From: Microbacterium sp. 2FI
GTDB taxonomy: Bacteria > Actinomycetota > Actinomycetes > Actinomycetales > Microbacteriaceae
NCBI RefSeq assembly: GCF_005502885.1
Contig: NZ_SCMR01000017.1
Span: forward strand, 1 to 64,000
DNA length: 64,000 nucleotides
Reading direction: 5' to 3'
Below are positions 42,690 to 51,270 of this stretch, piece after piece (position 1 is the stretch's first letter; the number at the start of each line of letters is the position of its first letter). Below the pieces are notes generated by a model. That model had not been told where the DNA came from, did no database searches, and worked only from the letters and a program-made list of their open reading frames with translations. Made by a program: the position numbers and the translations under genes.

Positions 42690-43625
42690 GTGCTCAAGGT
42701 CGGGATCGACATCGGCGGGACGAAGATCGCAGGCGGTGTGGTCGACGAGAACGGAACCATCGTCGAGAAGCTGCGCGTCGACACTCCCGAAGACACCCGC
42801 GAGCTCGCTCAGGCGGTCATCGACATGGTGCGGCACCTCCGCGCCGCCCACGACGTCGGCGCCGTCGGGGTCGCTGCGGCGGGCTTCATCGACCGCGACC
42901 GCGCGACCGTCATCCACGCGCCGAACATCGCGTGGCGCAACGAGCCCCTCAAGGCGACGCTCGAGGCCGGCATCGGCCTCCCCGTCACGATCGAGAACGA
43001 CGCGAACGCCGCCGGATGGGCGGAGTTCCGCTTCGGCGCCGGCCGGGACGTCGATCACATGGTCATGCTCACGATGGGCACCGGCGTCGGCGGTGCGGTC
43101 GTGCTCGACGGCGAGCTCTTCCGCGGCGGCCACGGCATCGGAGCCGAGCTCGGCCACATCCGCTTCACACGTGACGGGCTGCCGTGCGGGTGCGGGCAGA
43201 ACGGCTGTCTCGAGCAGTATTCATCGGGCCGAGCCCTCCAGCGCGAGGCGAACGCCATCGCCGACGCCGGCGGCATCGGCGACGTTCTCGCGTCGCTCCG
43301 CGCCGAGAAGGGCACCATCAGCGGGCCGGCAGTGTCGCGGCTCGTGCTCGCCGGCGACCCCGGCGCGATCGAGGCCCTCCGCCGCGTCGCGACGGCGCTC
43401 GGCGAGGCATGCGGCGGCTTCCAGGCCGTGCTCGACCCCGAGCTGTTCGTGATCGGCGGGGGAGTGGCGCAACTGGGCGACGATCTGCTCGAGCCCGTCC
43501 GCATCGCCTATGAGACCTCGCTCCCCGGCTACGGCGACCGCCCCGTCGCCGCCTTCGCGATAGCCCGGCTCGGCAACGACGCCGGCCTCATCGGCGTCGC
43601 CGACCTGGCAGGACGCGAGGCGTAG
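42690..43625 (+). CDS. glk: ROK-family glucokinase
   Basis: 311 residues. GIDIGGTKIAGGVV is the ROK ATP-binding loop, ENDANAAGWAEF the catalytic Asp/Glu region, and the zinc motif CGCGQNGCLEQ gives the Cys ligands, so it is a zinc-containing ROK kinase. It phosphorylates glucose with ATP (or polyphosphate, as in many actinobacterial enzymes). The GTG at 42690 follows a GGGAG site. The acyltransferase starts 3 nt after its stop. Confidence 0.92.
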   Translation: MLKVGIDIGGTKIAGGVVDENGTIVEKLRVDTPEDTRELAQAVIDMVRHLRAAHDVGAVGVAAAGFIDRDRATVIHAPNIAWRNEPLKATLEAGIGLPVTIENDANAAGWAEFRFGAGRDVDHMVMLTMGTGVGGAVVLDGELFRGGHGIGAELGHIRFTRDGLPCGCGQNGCLEQYSSGRALQREANAIADAGGIGDVLASLRAEKGTISGPAVSRLVLAGDPGAIEALRRVATALGEACGGFQAVLDPELFVIGGGVAQLGDDLLEPVRIAYETSLPGYGDRPVAAFAIARLGNDAGLIGVADLAGREA

Positions 43626-43628
43626 CCG

Positions 43629-44315
43629 ATGTTCTACTGGCTGATGAAATACGTGGTCATCGGACCGATCGTCAAGGCGATCTTCCGTCCGTGGATCGTC
43701 GGCCGCCGCAACGTCCCCGCAGAGGGCGGTGCGATCCTCGCGAGCAACCACCTCTCGTTCGTCGACTCCGTCATCCTGCCGCTCATGATCGACCGGCCGG
43801 TGGCGTTCCTCGCCAAGAGCGACTACTTCACCGGCAAAGGCCTCAAGGGCTGGGCGACCGGAATGTTCATGAAGGCGACCGGCCAGCTGCCGATCGACCG
43901 CACCGGCGGCAAGGCGTCCGAGGCGTCGCTCAACACCGGTCTGCAGGTGCTCGGCGGCGGCGAGCTGCTCGGCATCTACCCGGAGGGCACCCGCAGCCCC
44001 GACGGCAAGCTGTACCGCGGCCGCACCGGCATCGCCCGCATGGCGCTCGAGGCCCGCGTGCCGGTCGTGCCGGTCGTGATGGTCGACACCGACACGATGA
44101 TGCCGATCGGTCAGCGGCTGCCGAACGTGGTGCGGGTCGGGGTCGTCATCGGCGAGCCGCTGGACTTCTCGCGATTCGAGGGCATGGAGGGCGACCGCTA
44201 CATCCTGCGCTCGATCACCGACGAGATCATGGTCGCGCTGCAGCGGCTGGGCGAGCAGGAGTACGACGACGTCTACGCGTCGACGGTGAAGGACCGGCTG
44301 CCGACGAAGGCTTGA
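43629..44315 (+). CDS. plsC: 1-acylglycerol-3-phosphate acyltransferase (PlsC family)
   Basis: 228 residues. The catalytic NHLSFVDS matches HxxxxD, and YPEGTRSPDGKLYRGR is the second conserved block that holds phosphate. It acylates lysophosphatidic acid at the inner leaflet in phospholipid synthesis; in this neighbourhood its M. tuberculosis counterpart is Rv2182c. It is 3 nt from glk and probably co-transcribed. Confidence 0.87.
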   Translation: MFYWLMKYVVIGPIVKAIFRPWIVGRRNVPAEGGAILASNHLSFVDSVILPLMIDRPVAFLAKSDYFTGKGLKGWATGMFMKATGQLPIDRTGGKASEASLNTGLQVLGGGELLGIYPEGTRSPDGKLYRGRTGIARMALEARVPVVPVVMVDTDTMMPIGQRLPNVVRVGVVIGEPLDFSRFEGMEGDRYILRSITDEIMVALQRLGEQEYDDVYASTVKDRLPTKA

Positions 44316-44376
44316 GCCTGGTCCGCGGCGCCGTCGCGGTGCCGTCATGCGCGTCCGGGCGGGCTGCGCCCCCGGC

Positions 44377-44382
44377 TAGAAT
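44377..44382 (+). promoter_or_regulatory. -10 box TAGAAT, leaderless
   Basis: TAGAAT is followed by exactly 6 nt and the ATG at 44389. Confidence 0.55.
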
Positions 44383-44388
44383 GAGCGG

Positions 44389-45726
44389 ATGCCTCAGCAG
44401 CCCGATTCCCTCGATCACTGGCGGACTCTGCCGATCAAGCAGCAACCCGCGTGGCCCGATGCCGACGCGGTCGCCGCCGTGTCCGCCGAGATCGCGACGC
44501 TGCCTCCGCTCGTGTTCGCCGGCGAGGTCGACAACCTCCGCGATCGGCTCGCTCGCGCGGCATCCGGTCGTGCCTTCCTCCTTCAGGGCGGCGATTGCGC
44601 CGAGACGTTCGCCGGCGCCACCGCCGAGCAGATCCGCAACCGCATCAAGACGGTCCTGCAGATGGCGGTCGTGCTCACCTACGGCGCGTCGATGCCGATC
44701 GTGAAGATGGGGCGCATGGCGGGCCAGTTCGCCAAGCCTCGCTCGAGCGACACCGAGACACGGGGCGATGTGACGCTGCCGGCCTACCGCGGCGACATCG
44801 TCAACGGGTACGACTTCACGGAGGGTTCGCGCCAGGCCGACCCGCAGCGGCTGCTGAAGGGGTACCACACGGCCGCGTCCACCATCAACCTCATCCGCGC
44901 GTTCACGCAGGGTGGCTTCGCCGACCTGCGCGAGGTCCACTCGTGGAACAAGGGCTTCGCCGAGAACCCCGCGAACCAGAAGTACGAGCGCCTGGCGACC
45001 GAGATCGACCGTGCGATCAAGTTCATGGAGGCCGCCGGCGCAGACTTCGACGAGCTCCGCCGCGTGGAGTTCTACACCAGCCACGAGGGCCTGCTGATGG
45101 ACTACGAGCGGCCCATGACGCGCATCGACTCGCGCACCGGCACGCCGTACAACACCTCGGCTCACTTCGTCTGGATCGGCGAGCGCACGCGCGACCTCGA
45201 CGGCGCGCACATCGACTACTTCTCGAAGATCCGGAACCCGATCGGCGTGAAGCTCGGGCCGACGACCTCGCCCGAGATGGCGCTGCAGCTCATCGACAAG
45301 CTCGATCCCGAGCGCGAGCCCGGGCGCCTGACGTTCATCACGCGCATGGGCGCGGGCAAGATCCGCGACGCGCTGCCGCCGCTGCTCGAGGCGGTGCGCG
45401 ACTCGGGGGCCACCCCGCTGTGGATCACCGACCCGATGCACGGCAACGGCATCACGACGCCGACCGGCTACAAGACGCGTCGCTTCGACGACGTCGTCGA
45501 CGAGGTGCGTGGCTTCTTCGAGGCGCACCGCGCCGTCGGAACGTTCCCGGGCGGCATCCACGTCGAACTCACCGGCGACGACGTCACCGAGTGCCTCGGC
45601 GGCTCGGAGGAGATCGACGAGGCCGCCCTCGCGACCCGCTACGAGAGCCTGTGCGACCCGCGCCTGAACCACATGCAGAGCCTCGAGCTCGCGTTCCTGG
45701 TGGCCGAGGAGCTCGAGAAGCGCTGA
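44389..45726 (+). CDS. aroG: Class II 3-deoxy-7-phosphoheptulonate synthase
   Basis: 445 residues, as usual for class II (plant/actinobacterial) enzymes. It begins LDHWRTLPIKQQPAW and continues with FLLQGGDCAETFA, RMAGQFAKPRS and METAL-site residues in the HGNGITTP and GGIHVELTGDDVTECLGG blocks. It condenses phosphoenolpyruvate and erythrose-4-phosphate, the first shikimate step. It is leaderless-type and convergent with pknL, with a 13-bp stem-loop (one wobble) after its stop. Confidence 0.95.
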   Translation: MPQQPDSLDHWRTLPIKQQPAWPDADAVAAVSAEIATLPPLVFAGEVDNLRDRLARAASGRAFLLQGGDCAETFAGATAEQIRNRIKTVLQMAVVLTYGASMPIVKMGRMAGQFAKPRSSDTETRGDVTLPAYRGDIVNGYDFTEGSRQADPQRLLKGYHTAASTINLIRAFTQGGFADLREVHSWNKGFAENPANQKYERLATEIDRAIKFMEAAGADFDELRRVEFYTSHEGLLMDYERPMTRIDSRTGTPYNTSAHFVWIGERTRDLDGAHIDYFSKIRNPIGVKLGPTTSPEMALQLIDKLDPEREPGRLTFITRMGAGKIRDALPPLLEAVRDSGATPLWITDPMHGNGITTPTGYKTRRFDDVVDEVRGFFEAHRAVGTFPGGIHVELTGDDVTECLGGSEEIDEAALATRYESLCDPRLNHMQSLELAFLVAEELEKR

Positions 45727-45749
45727 GCTTCTGCCCTGCGCTGGCTCGC

Positions 45750-45808
45750 GCTGTCGAAACCGCCATTCGCGCCCGAGAACATCGACCGCGGATGCCGGTT
45801 TCGGCAGC
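45750..45808. terminator. Hairpin between convergent aroG and pknL
   Basis: GCTGTCGAAACCG (45750) pairs with CGGTTTCGGCAGC (45796) with one T-G wobble, around a loop of about 33 nt. It lies between two genes that point at each other. Confidence 0.4.
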
Positions 45809-45824
45809 GCGGACTGCGCGCGGC

Positions 45825-47768
45825 TCAGCCGGTCGCGGTGATCTGCAGCGTGACCACCGTGCCGCGGGTGTGGTAGCTGTCGGCGTCCGGGTCCTGGTCG
45901 GTGACCTCGGTGAGGCCGTCGGGCCATACGTTCCACAGCACCGAGTAGTTGACCTCGAAGCCCGCGTCGCGGAGGGTCTGTGCCGCAGAGTCGCGCGTGA
46001 AGCCGACGACATTCGGCACCGGATAGGTCGGCGGCCCTGTCGAGACGACGAGCGTCGTGGCGTCGCCGGCGCGCCACCACCCGCCGTCGGCGCGCGGTGT
46101 GATCGCGATGACCGAGCCCGCGGCGACGTCTTCGCTCGCCTGCTCATCCACACCTTCGGCCACGACGAGCCCGGCATCCGTCAGGGTCGCACGTGCCTGG
46201 TCGGCGGGCTGGCCGGTGACGTCGGGAAGGGCCCCGAGCGACACCCACAGCGTCGCGGCATCGCCCTCGTGCGCGGCGCAGCCCTCCCCGCAGGGGATCT
46301 CGGCGCTGCCGTCGGCGGGGAACACCATGACGCCGACGATCGCGCCGTCGGGGCGCTCGGTGTAGAACTCCCGGTCCTCGTCGCCCACGTCGATCAGCAC
46401 CGAGTCGAGGTACGACGCCACGTCGTCGCGCGTGCCGCCGAGCATCGATTCGAGCTGCACCTCCGCCGGCCCGAGCGACACGTACACGTCAACGGTGGAG
46501 TCCTGCTCGACCGGTGTTCCCGACCCCGGATCCGTGCGGATCACCTCGCCCGCCGGCACCTCGAGACTCGTCTCGCTCTTCTCGACGGCCACCAGCGCGT
46601 CGACGGCGAGGCGGTCCTTCGCCGCGGCGAACGTGCCGCCGGTGACATCGGCCACCAAGACCATCGACCCCGGCCCCGACCCGAACCACCAGCCGACGCC
46701 GGCCGCAAGCGCCGCGAGCAGCAGCACGAGCGCGATGAGCCAGCCGCCCTTTGCGCGGCGGCGCTTGGTGGCGGTACGCAGGCGGGTCGCGTTGTCGACC
46801 TCGTCGACGGATGCCGTAGCCACCGCGCCGGTGGTGGGAAGCACCGCGGTGAGCTCGCCCGAGGGGATGCCGTCGTCGGGCACGGCCCCGCTCGGCGCGG
46901 TGCGGGTCACGACGGGCGTGATGCCCAGGTCGCGCTCGATCTCGCGCAGGCGCTCGAGCATCTCGCGCGCGTCGGACGGGCGGTCGTCGGGGGAGCGCTC
47001 GGTCGACCACAGCACGAGCTCGTCGAGCGGCTCGGGAACGCCCGGGTTCTTCACGCTCGGGCGCGGCACCGAATCGGTCGCGTGCTGGAAGGCGATCTGC
47101 ATCGGCTGTTCGCCCTTGTAGGGCTGCTCGCCGGTGAGCATCTCATAGAGGAGGATGCCGAGCGAGTAGATGTCGCTGCGGGCGTCGGCGGTGCCGCGCG
47201 TGACGAGCTCGGGTGCGAGGTAGGCGATCGTGCCGAGCAGCTGCGAGCCGGTGGCGGTGTTCGCGGTCGTGGCCCGAGCCAGCCCGAAGTCGCCGATCTT
47301 GATGCGGCCGTCTTCGGCCAGCAGCACGTTCTCGGGCTTGACGTCGCGGTGCACGATGCCCGCGCGGTGCGCGGCGGCCAGACCCGAGAGGATCGCGTCC
47401 ATGATCGACACCGCCTGCGGTACGGTCAGGCGCCGCTGCTCGCGCAGGAGCTCGCGCAGCGTGATGCCGGGCAGGTACTCCATGACGAGGTAGGCCATGT
47501 CGCCGTCCTGGCCCTGGTCGAACACGTTCACGACATGCGGATCGGCTAGGCGCGCCGCCGCTCGGGCCTCTTGCACGAATCGGCTCTGGAACACGGTGTC
47601 GTCGCTCAGATGCCCGTGCATGATCTTCAGCGCGACGCGGCGCTCGAGACGCAGATCGGTGGCGACGTAGACGGTCGCCATACCGCCACGGGCGATGCGA
47701 GCACGGACGCGGTATCGACCGTCGACCAGACGGCCGATCAGCGGATCCGTCTGCTGACTCGTGCTCAC
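45825..47768 (-). CDS. pknL: Ser/Thr protein kinase PknL with PASTA domains
   Basis: 647 residues. The kinase domain (about 14-275) has the glycine loop ARGGMATV, ALKIM, HRDVKPENVLL, GDFGLARA and activation-loop Thr in ATTANTATG. One membrane helix (about 342-363) precedes about 280 extracellular residues with roughly four PASTA repeats that should bind peptidoglycan or lipid II. In the third, an insert CGEGC may form a disulphide. It is likely activated by wall fragments and phosphorylates division regulators. The GTG lies 6 nt after TAGACT. Next to it is the Rv2175c-like gene, the known PknL substrate in M. tuberculosis. Confidence 0.9.
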   Translation of the reverse strand: MSTSQQTDPLIGRLVDGRYRVRARIARGGMATVYVATDLRLERRVALKIMHGHLSDDTVFQSRFVQEARAAARLADPHVVNVFDQGQDGDMAYLVMEYLPGITLRELLREQRRLTVPQAVSIMDAILSGLAAAHRAGIVHRDVKPENVLLAEDGRIKIGDFGLARATTANTATGSQLLGTIAYLAPELVTRGTADARSDIYSLGILLYEMLTGEQPYKGEQPMQIAFQHATDSVPRPSVKNPGVPEPLDELVLWSTERSPDDRPSDAREMLERLREIERDLGITPVVTRTAPSGAVPDDGIPSGELTAVLPTTGAVATASVDEVDNATRLRTATKRRRAKGGWLIALVLLLAALAAGVGWWFGSGPGSMVLVADVTGGTFAAAKDRLAVDALVAVEKSETSLEVPAGEVIRTDPGSGTPVEQDSTVDVYVSLGPAEVQLESMLGGTRDDVASYLDSVLIDVGDEDREFYTERPDGAIVGVMVFPADGSAEIPCGEGCAAHEGDAATLWVSLGALPDVTGQPADQARATLTDAGLVVAEGVDEQASEDVAAGSVIAITPRADGGWWRAGDATTLVVSTGPPTYPVPNVVGFTRDSAAQTLRDAGFEVNYSVLWNVWPDGLTEVTDQDPDADSYHTRGTVVTLQITATG

Positions 47769-47774
47769 GCTGAA

Positions 47775-47780
47775 AGTCTA
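47775..47780 (-). promoter_or_regulatory. -10 box TAGACT (minus strand), leaderless
   Basis: TAGACT lies 6 nt before the GTG of pknL at 47768. Confidence 0.55.
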
Positions 47781-47859
47781 GGGACGGTTGCCTGTGACCC
47801 GGGGGAGCGCCTCACCCGCACCGGTGACCGTGACGCGATCGGAATGGGACGCCGCGGGC

Positions 47860-49089
47860 TCACCCGAGGGCGGCGAGCCAGGCATGTGCCGGCTTCTCCC
47901 ACTGGGCATACCGGTCGGGGTAGGCCGATATCTGCACCGCTTGGGCTGCCTGGGCGAAGGTCATCGACTGCCACCCGGCGATGTCGAGGAGTCCGCGCGT
48001 GCGTGAGCCGTTGGGGTCGGATGCGCCGCCGTAGAACGCCTTGATCGAGCGCACGGCGTCTCGCACTTCGGCCTCGGTGCCCCACCCGGTGCTCGGGCGC
48101 TGTTGGAAGAGCCCCAGCGAATCGCGGTCGCCCCAGTCGAGGTTGCGGATCCACGACTCCTGCATCGCCGTGCCGAGGGCGATCGCGATGCCGCGGTCGG
48201 GGACCCCGAGTTCGCGCCCGACCGAGACGATGAGCTTCGCGTTGGCGATCTGCTCGGCGTCGAGCCCGGCGAGCGCGCCCTTCGCGGGGATCGTGAGCTT
48301 CTGGCCGGGGTAGATGATCGAGTTCCAGCCGAGTCTGTTGGCCGCCAGCATCGCCTGCGCGCTGACGCCGTGGCGCTTGGCGATGGCGCTCACGGTGTCG
48401 CCGGCCTTCACGGTGTACGCCCCGGCAGTCGGCGCCGGCGTCGGAGCGGGAGCCGGGGCGGGAGCGGATGCCGCGGGCGTCGTGGCCGAAGCGGGCACCA
48501 TCTTGCCCGGGATCGCGAGCTTCTGGCCGGGGTAGATGATCGAGGACCAGCCGAGCTTGTTGGCCGCCAGCACCGCCTGCGTCGATGTGCCGTGGCGCTT
48601 GGCGATGGCACTCACGGTGTCGCCGGCCTTCACGGCGTAGGTGACGGATGCCGCGACCGGCGTCGCGGCCGGGGTGCTGGGTGCCGCGGCAGCGGTGCCG
48701 CCGGAGAGCTTGAGCACCTGGCCGGGGTGGATGATCGACCGCCACGACAGGCCGTTGAGCGCCAGCACGTCGGCGGTGCGGAGCCCGAACTTCGATGCGA
48801 TGCCGCTCACGGTGTCGCCGCGGCGCACGGCGTAGGTCGCCGGCGTCGCCGCGGCCGTGCGCGGGGCCGCGATCAACTGCGCGGCCGCCGGTGTGCTCGT
48901 GCCGAGCACGTGCGCGGGCAGGGCACGCAACGGCATCGCACGCTGCGGTCGCTCTTCGGCGACGCGCGGCTCGGCGTGCGCCGGCGCGGCTGACAGCGCG
49001 AGGGCGATCGAGCCGACGACGGCCATGGGAACTCCCACGGCGATGGACCGCCCGGCGTGCGCGGAATGGGTGCGGTGATCAGGTCGCAA
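47860..49089 (-). CDS. LysM peptidoglycan-binding protein with transglycosylase-like end
   Basis: 409 residues. A signal peptide (about 15-38) is followed by three LysM repeats, each recognisable by YxVKAGDTVSAIAKRHG and IIYPGQ, joined by Ala/Pro-rich linkers. The last 120 residues (ALGTAMQESWIRNLDWGD, LGLFQQRPSTGWG) resemble a lysozyme-like/transglycosylase fold. It is secreted and should act on the wall. I place the start at a TTG (49087-49089) because AGAGGGGGG lies 5 nt upstream and a TTGACA plus weak -10 sit further up; a GTG at 49125 would lie in the promoter. Confidence 0.75.
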   Translation of the reverse strand: MRPDHRTHSAHAGRSIAVGVPMAVVGSIALALSAAPAHAEPRVAEERPQRAMPLRALPAHVLGTSTPAAAQLIAAPRTAAATPATYAVRRGDTVSGIASKFGLRTADVLALNGLSWRSIIHPGQVLKLSGGTAAAAPSTPAATPVAASVTYAVKAGDTVSAIAKRHGTSTQAVLAANKLGWSSIIYPGQKLAIPGKMVPASATTPAASAPAPAPAPTPAPTAGAYTVKAGDTVSAIAKRHGVSAQAMLAANRLGWNSIIYPGQKLTIPAKGALAGLDAEQIANAKLIVSVGRELGVPDRGIAIALGTAMQESWIRNLDWGDRDSLGLFQQRPSTGWGTEAEVRDAVRSIKAFYGGASDPNGSRTRGLLDIAGWQSMTFAQAAQAVQISAYPDRYAQWEKPAHAWLAALG

Positions 49090-49115
49090 GAGATCCCCCC
49101 TCTGTGACTTCGAAA

Positions 49116-49152
49116 ACCGTGTCACGGAAGTGAACAGGTGTCAACAGCTGTT
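49116..49152 (-). promoter_or_regulatory. TTGACA promoter with overlapping palindrome AACAGCTGTT
   Basis: On the minus strand TTGACA (49139-49144) is followed after 17 nt by CACGGT. The perfect palindrome AACAGCTGTT (49143-49152) overlaps the -35 by two bases, a good place for an operator. The divergent Rv2175c-like gene lies downstream on the other side. Confidence 0.45.
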
Positions 49153-49225
49153 ATAGGAGGGGACTGTGTGACTGATGTTGCTGATGGGACGAACGCGGGG
49201 AGTGCGACGCCCCGCGTCGGAGTGC

Positions 49226-49231
49226 GATAGT
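49226..49231 (+). promoter_or_regulatory. -10 box GATAGT, leaderless
   Basis: GATAGT is followed by exactly 6 nt and the GTG at 49238. Confidence 0.4.
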
Positions 49232-49237
49232 TGCTGG

Positions 49238-49588
49238 GTGACCGCTGACGAAACCTCGCGCACCGAGACCGAATGGCTCACCCTTCCCGACATCGTGGAG
49301 CTGACCGGCGAACCGCTCAATCGCGTCCGCAATCTGCTCGACGAGAAGCAGCTCATCGGATCGCGCCGCGACGGCGTGTTCAAAGTGCCTGCTCTCTTCC
49401 TCAAGGACGGCGAGCCGATCGGGTCGCTGCGCGGCACGATCTTCGTGCTGCACGATGCCGGCTTCACCGACGATGAGGCCATCGACTGGCTGCTGTCGGA
49501 CGAGGAGTCGATCGGCATCCCCCCGATCGAGGCGCTGCGTGCCGGACGCAAGAGCGAAGTGCGCCGCGTGGCGCAGGCGCTCGCGTAG
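49238..49588 (+). CDS. Rv2175c-like winged-helix DNA-binding protein
   Basis: 116 residues. WLTLPDIVELTGEPLNRVRN is the HTH, and IGSLRGTIFVLHDAGFTDDEA is the following conserved segment of the Rv2175c family, a nucleoid-associated-type protein phosphorylated by PknL in M. tuberculosis. Thr near the N-terminus (DETSRTETEW) could be phosphorylated. The GTG at 49238 lies close after a GATAGT box. It is divergent from the LysM gene and convergent with idsA. Confidence 0.85.
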   Translation: MTADETSRTETEWLTLPDIVELTGEPLNRVRNLLDEKQLIGSRRDGVFKVPALFLKDGEPIGSLRGTIFVLHDAGFTDDEAIDWLLSDEESIGIPPIEALRAGRKSEVRRVAQALA

Positions 49589-49591
49589 CGA

Positions 49592-50686
49592 TCAGGTGAC
49601 GCGCACCGTCGCGGCGCGCGCGAGATCGCGCAGGTCGCCGACGGCGGTGTTGCCGAGTCGCACGCCCGACAGGGCGCGCTCGGCTTCACGCGCGTAACCC
49701 GCGATGAGCGCCTCGACGCGGTCGAGCGCGCCGGTGTCGACGATCGTCTGCTGCAGCGACGCGATCTGGCCCTCATCGAGCTCCGGGTCGCCGATCAGCT
49801 CGTCGACGGTGCGGCGCGCCGGCGCCGGCAGCGCCTCGCGCGTGTAGGCGACAAGTACCGTGCGCTTGCCTTCACGCAGGTCGTCGCCCGAGGGCTTGCC
49901 CGTCTCGCGCTGATCGCCGAAGACGCCGAGCACGTCGTCGCGCAGCTGGAACGCCATACCGAGCGGGTGCCCGAACGCGCGCAGAGCGGACGCCTGCGCG
50001 GCATCCGCTCCCGCCAGGGCCGCGCCGACCGCGAGCGGCTGCTGCACGCTGTAGCGGGCCGACTTCAGCGACGCCACACGCAGCGCGCGCTCGGCGTGGC
50101 GCTCGTCGGGCTCGGTGCGAAACGCCGATTCCTCGGCGATGTCGAGGAACTGCCCGATCGTGACCTCGCGGCGCATCATGGCGTACTCGAGGCGGGCGGC
50201 CGCGGCGCGCTCGGCGGTTGCGCCCTGGAGTCCCTCCTCGAACAGGTCGTCGCTCCAGGCCACGAGCAGGTCGCCGAGCAGGATCGCGCTCGAACGGCCG
50301 AAGGCCGCGGCATCCCCGACCCATCCCGCAGCGCGATGCTCCGCCTCGAGCGCACGGTGGGCGGCGGGCCGGCCGCGACGGGTGTCGGAGTTGTCGATCA
50401 GATCATCGTGCACGAGCGCGGCGGCGTGGAAGGCCTCGAGCGCCGCGGCTGCGGCGACGACGTCTTGAGGGGCGGATGCCGATGTGCTCGAAGCCTCTGC
50501 CACGGCGCGCCAGCCGGCGATGCAGAAGCGCCCGCGCAGGCGCTTGCCCCCCGAGACGGCGGTCTCGGCGGCGTCGACCAGCAGGCGCGCCTCGGCGCCG
50601 AAATCGCGTGTCGCATCGCGCTGGGCCGTGACGAAGGTGTCCAGTCGCTGGGAAATCGCTTCGACCGGGGCGAGGGAGGCTGTCAC
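49592..50686 (-). CDS. idsA: Polyprenyl (geranylgeranyl-type) diphosphate synthase
   Basis: 364 residues. The first Asp-rich motif is VHDDLIDNSDTRRG (DDxxD) and the second QLRDDVLGVFGD; GGKRLRG and a lysine pair complete the diphosphate site. It condenses isoprenyl units to a C20 or longer diphosphate for carotenoids, quinones or wall lipids. Position matches Rv2173 (idsA2). The GTG follows TAGGCT by 6 nt. Chain length cannot be told here. Confidence 0.9.
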   Translation of the reverse strand: MTASLAPVEAISQRLDTFVTAQRDATRDFGAEARLLVDAAETAVSGGKRLRGRFCIAGWRAVAEASSTSASAPQDVVAAAAALEAFHAAALVHDDLIDNSDTRRGRPAAHRALEAEHRAAGWVGDAAAFGRSSAILLGDLLVAWSDDLFEEGLQGATAERAAAARLEYAMMRREVTIGQFLDIAEESAFRTEPDERHAERALRVASLKSARYSVQQPLAVGAALAGADAAQASALRAFGHPLGMAFQLRDDVLGVFGDQRETGKPSGDDLREGKRTVLVAYTREALPAPARRTVDELIGDPELDEGQIASLQQTIVDTGALDRVEALIAGYAREAERALSGVRLGNTAVGDLRDLARAATVRVT

Positions 50687-50692
50687 GGGCCT

Positions 50693-50698
50693 AGCCTA
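50693..50698 (-). promoter_or_regulatory. -10 box TAGGCT (minus strand), leaderless
   Basis: TAGGCT lies exactly 6 nt before the GTG of idsA at 50686. Confidence 0.55.
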
Positions 50699-50751
50699 GT
50701 GATCTACGGCACGCGTAGAATCGATCCAACCGAGCCACCAGAGGGGGACGC

Positions 50752-51120
50752 ATGCCACTCTCCGAACAGGAGCAGCGCCTGCTCGACGAGATGGAACGCC
50801 ATCTCATGCGCAACGACGCAGACGTCGTCACCGCGCCCCGCGACGGACGCGGGCTGAGCTATCGCAACATCGTCTACGGGACGATCCTGGTGCTGCTCGG
50901 CCTCGGCGGTCTCATCGTGGGTGTGTCCCTGCAGGCGATCGCCGTCGGCGTCATCGGGTTCGTCGTGATGCTCGCCGGCGTGATCCTGGCGGTCACCCCG
51001 GCGAAAGGCGCAGCCGCTCCCACCATCGAGACAGATCGCCCCGCGAAGCCGAGAGCGACCTCTTCCTCTTTCATGGACCGCATGAACGATCGATGGGACC
51101 GGAGGCAGGAGGACCGCTGA
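50752..51120 (+). CDS. DUF3040 membrane protein
   Basis: 122 residues. MPLSEQEQRLLDEMERHL is the DUF3040 start, followed by two membrane helices (about 40-60 and 66-86) and a basic C-terminal tail. Such genes commonly lie upstream of mraZ in actinobacteria; a role in wall synthesis or division is suspected but not shown. GAGGGGGA precedes the ATG. A strong terminator follows, separating it from mraZ. Confidence 0.9.
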   Translation: MPLSEQEQRLLDEMERHLMRNDADVVTAPRDGRGLSYRNIVYGTILVLLGLGGLIVGVSLQAIAVGVIGFVVMLAGVILAVTPAKGAAAPTIETDRPAKPRATSSSFMDRMNDRWDRRQEDR

Positions 51121-51147
51121 GCGCCTCCGCCGCCTGATCCGCGAATC

Positions 51148-51177
51148 AAGCACCGACCTTCGGGTCGGTGCTTTTTT
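51148..51177 (+). terminator. Rho-independent terminator after the DUF3040 gene
   Basis: AAGCACCGACC and its exact complement close on a TTCG tetraloop and are followed by a run of T's to 51177. A textbook intrinsic terminator. Confidence 0.93.
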
Positions 51178-51205
51178 CATGCCCTGGGGGGCGTATGGGT
51201 GACAA

Positions 51206-51230
51206 AGTGGAGGGAAGTGGAGTAAAGTGG
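51206..51230 (+). promoter_or_regulatory. MraZ boxes: three AGTGG repeats at 10-bp period
   Basis: AGTGG occurs at 51206, 51216 and 51226, each with AG or CG after it, just upstream of mraZ. Tandem repeats of this sort at 10-bp spacing are bound by MraZ, which represses its own operon. Confidence 0.75.
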
Positions 51231-51270
51231 CGGACAACCCGGGGGGCCGGACGAAGGGGGTGGTGTACCG

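Noticed and set aside
44451-47549. Long plus-strand frame across aroG and pknL
   Set aside because: It runs out of frame through aroG and then antisense to pknL; neither part shows a domain.
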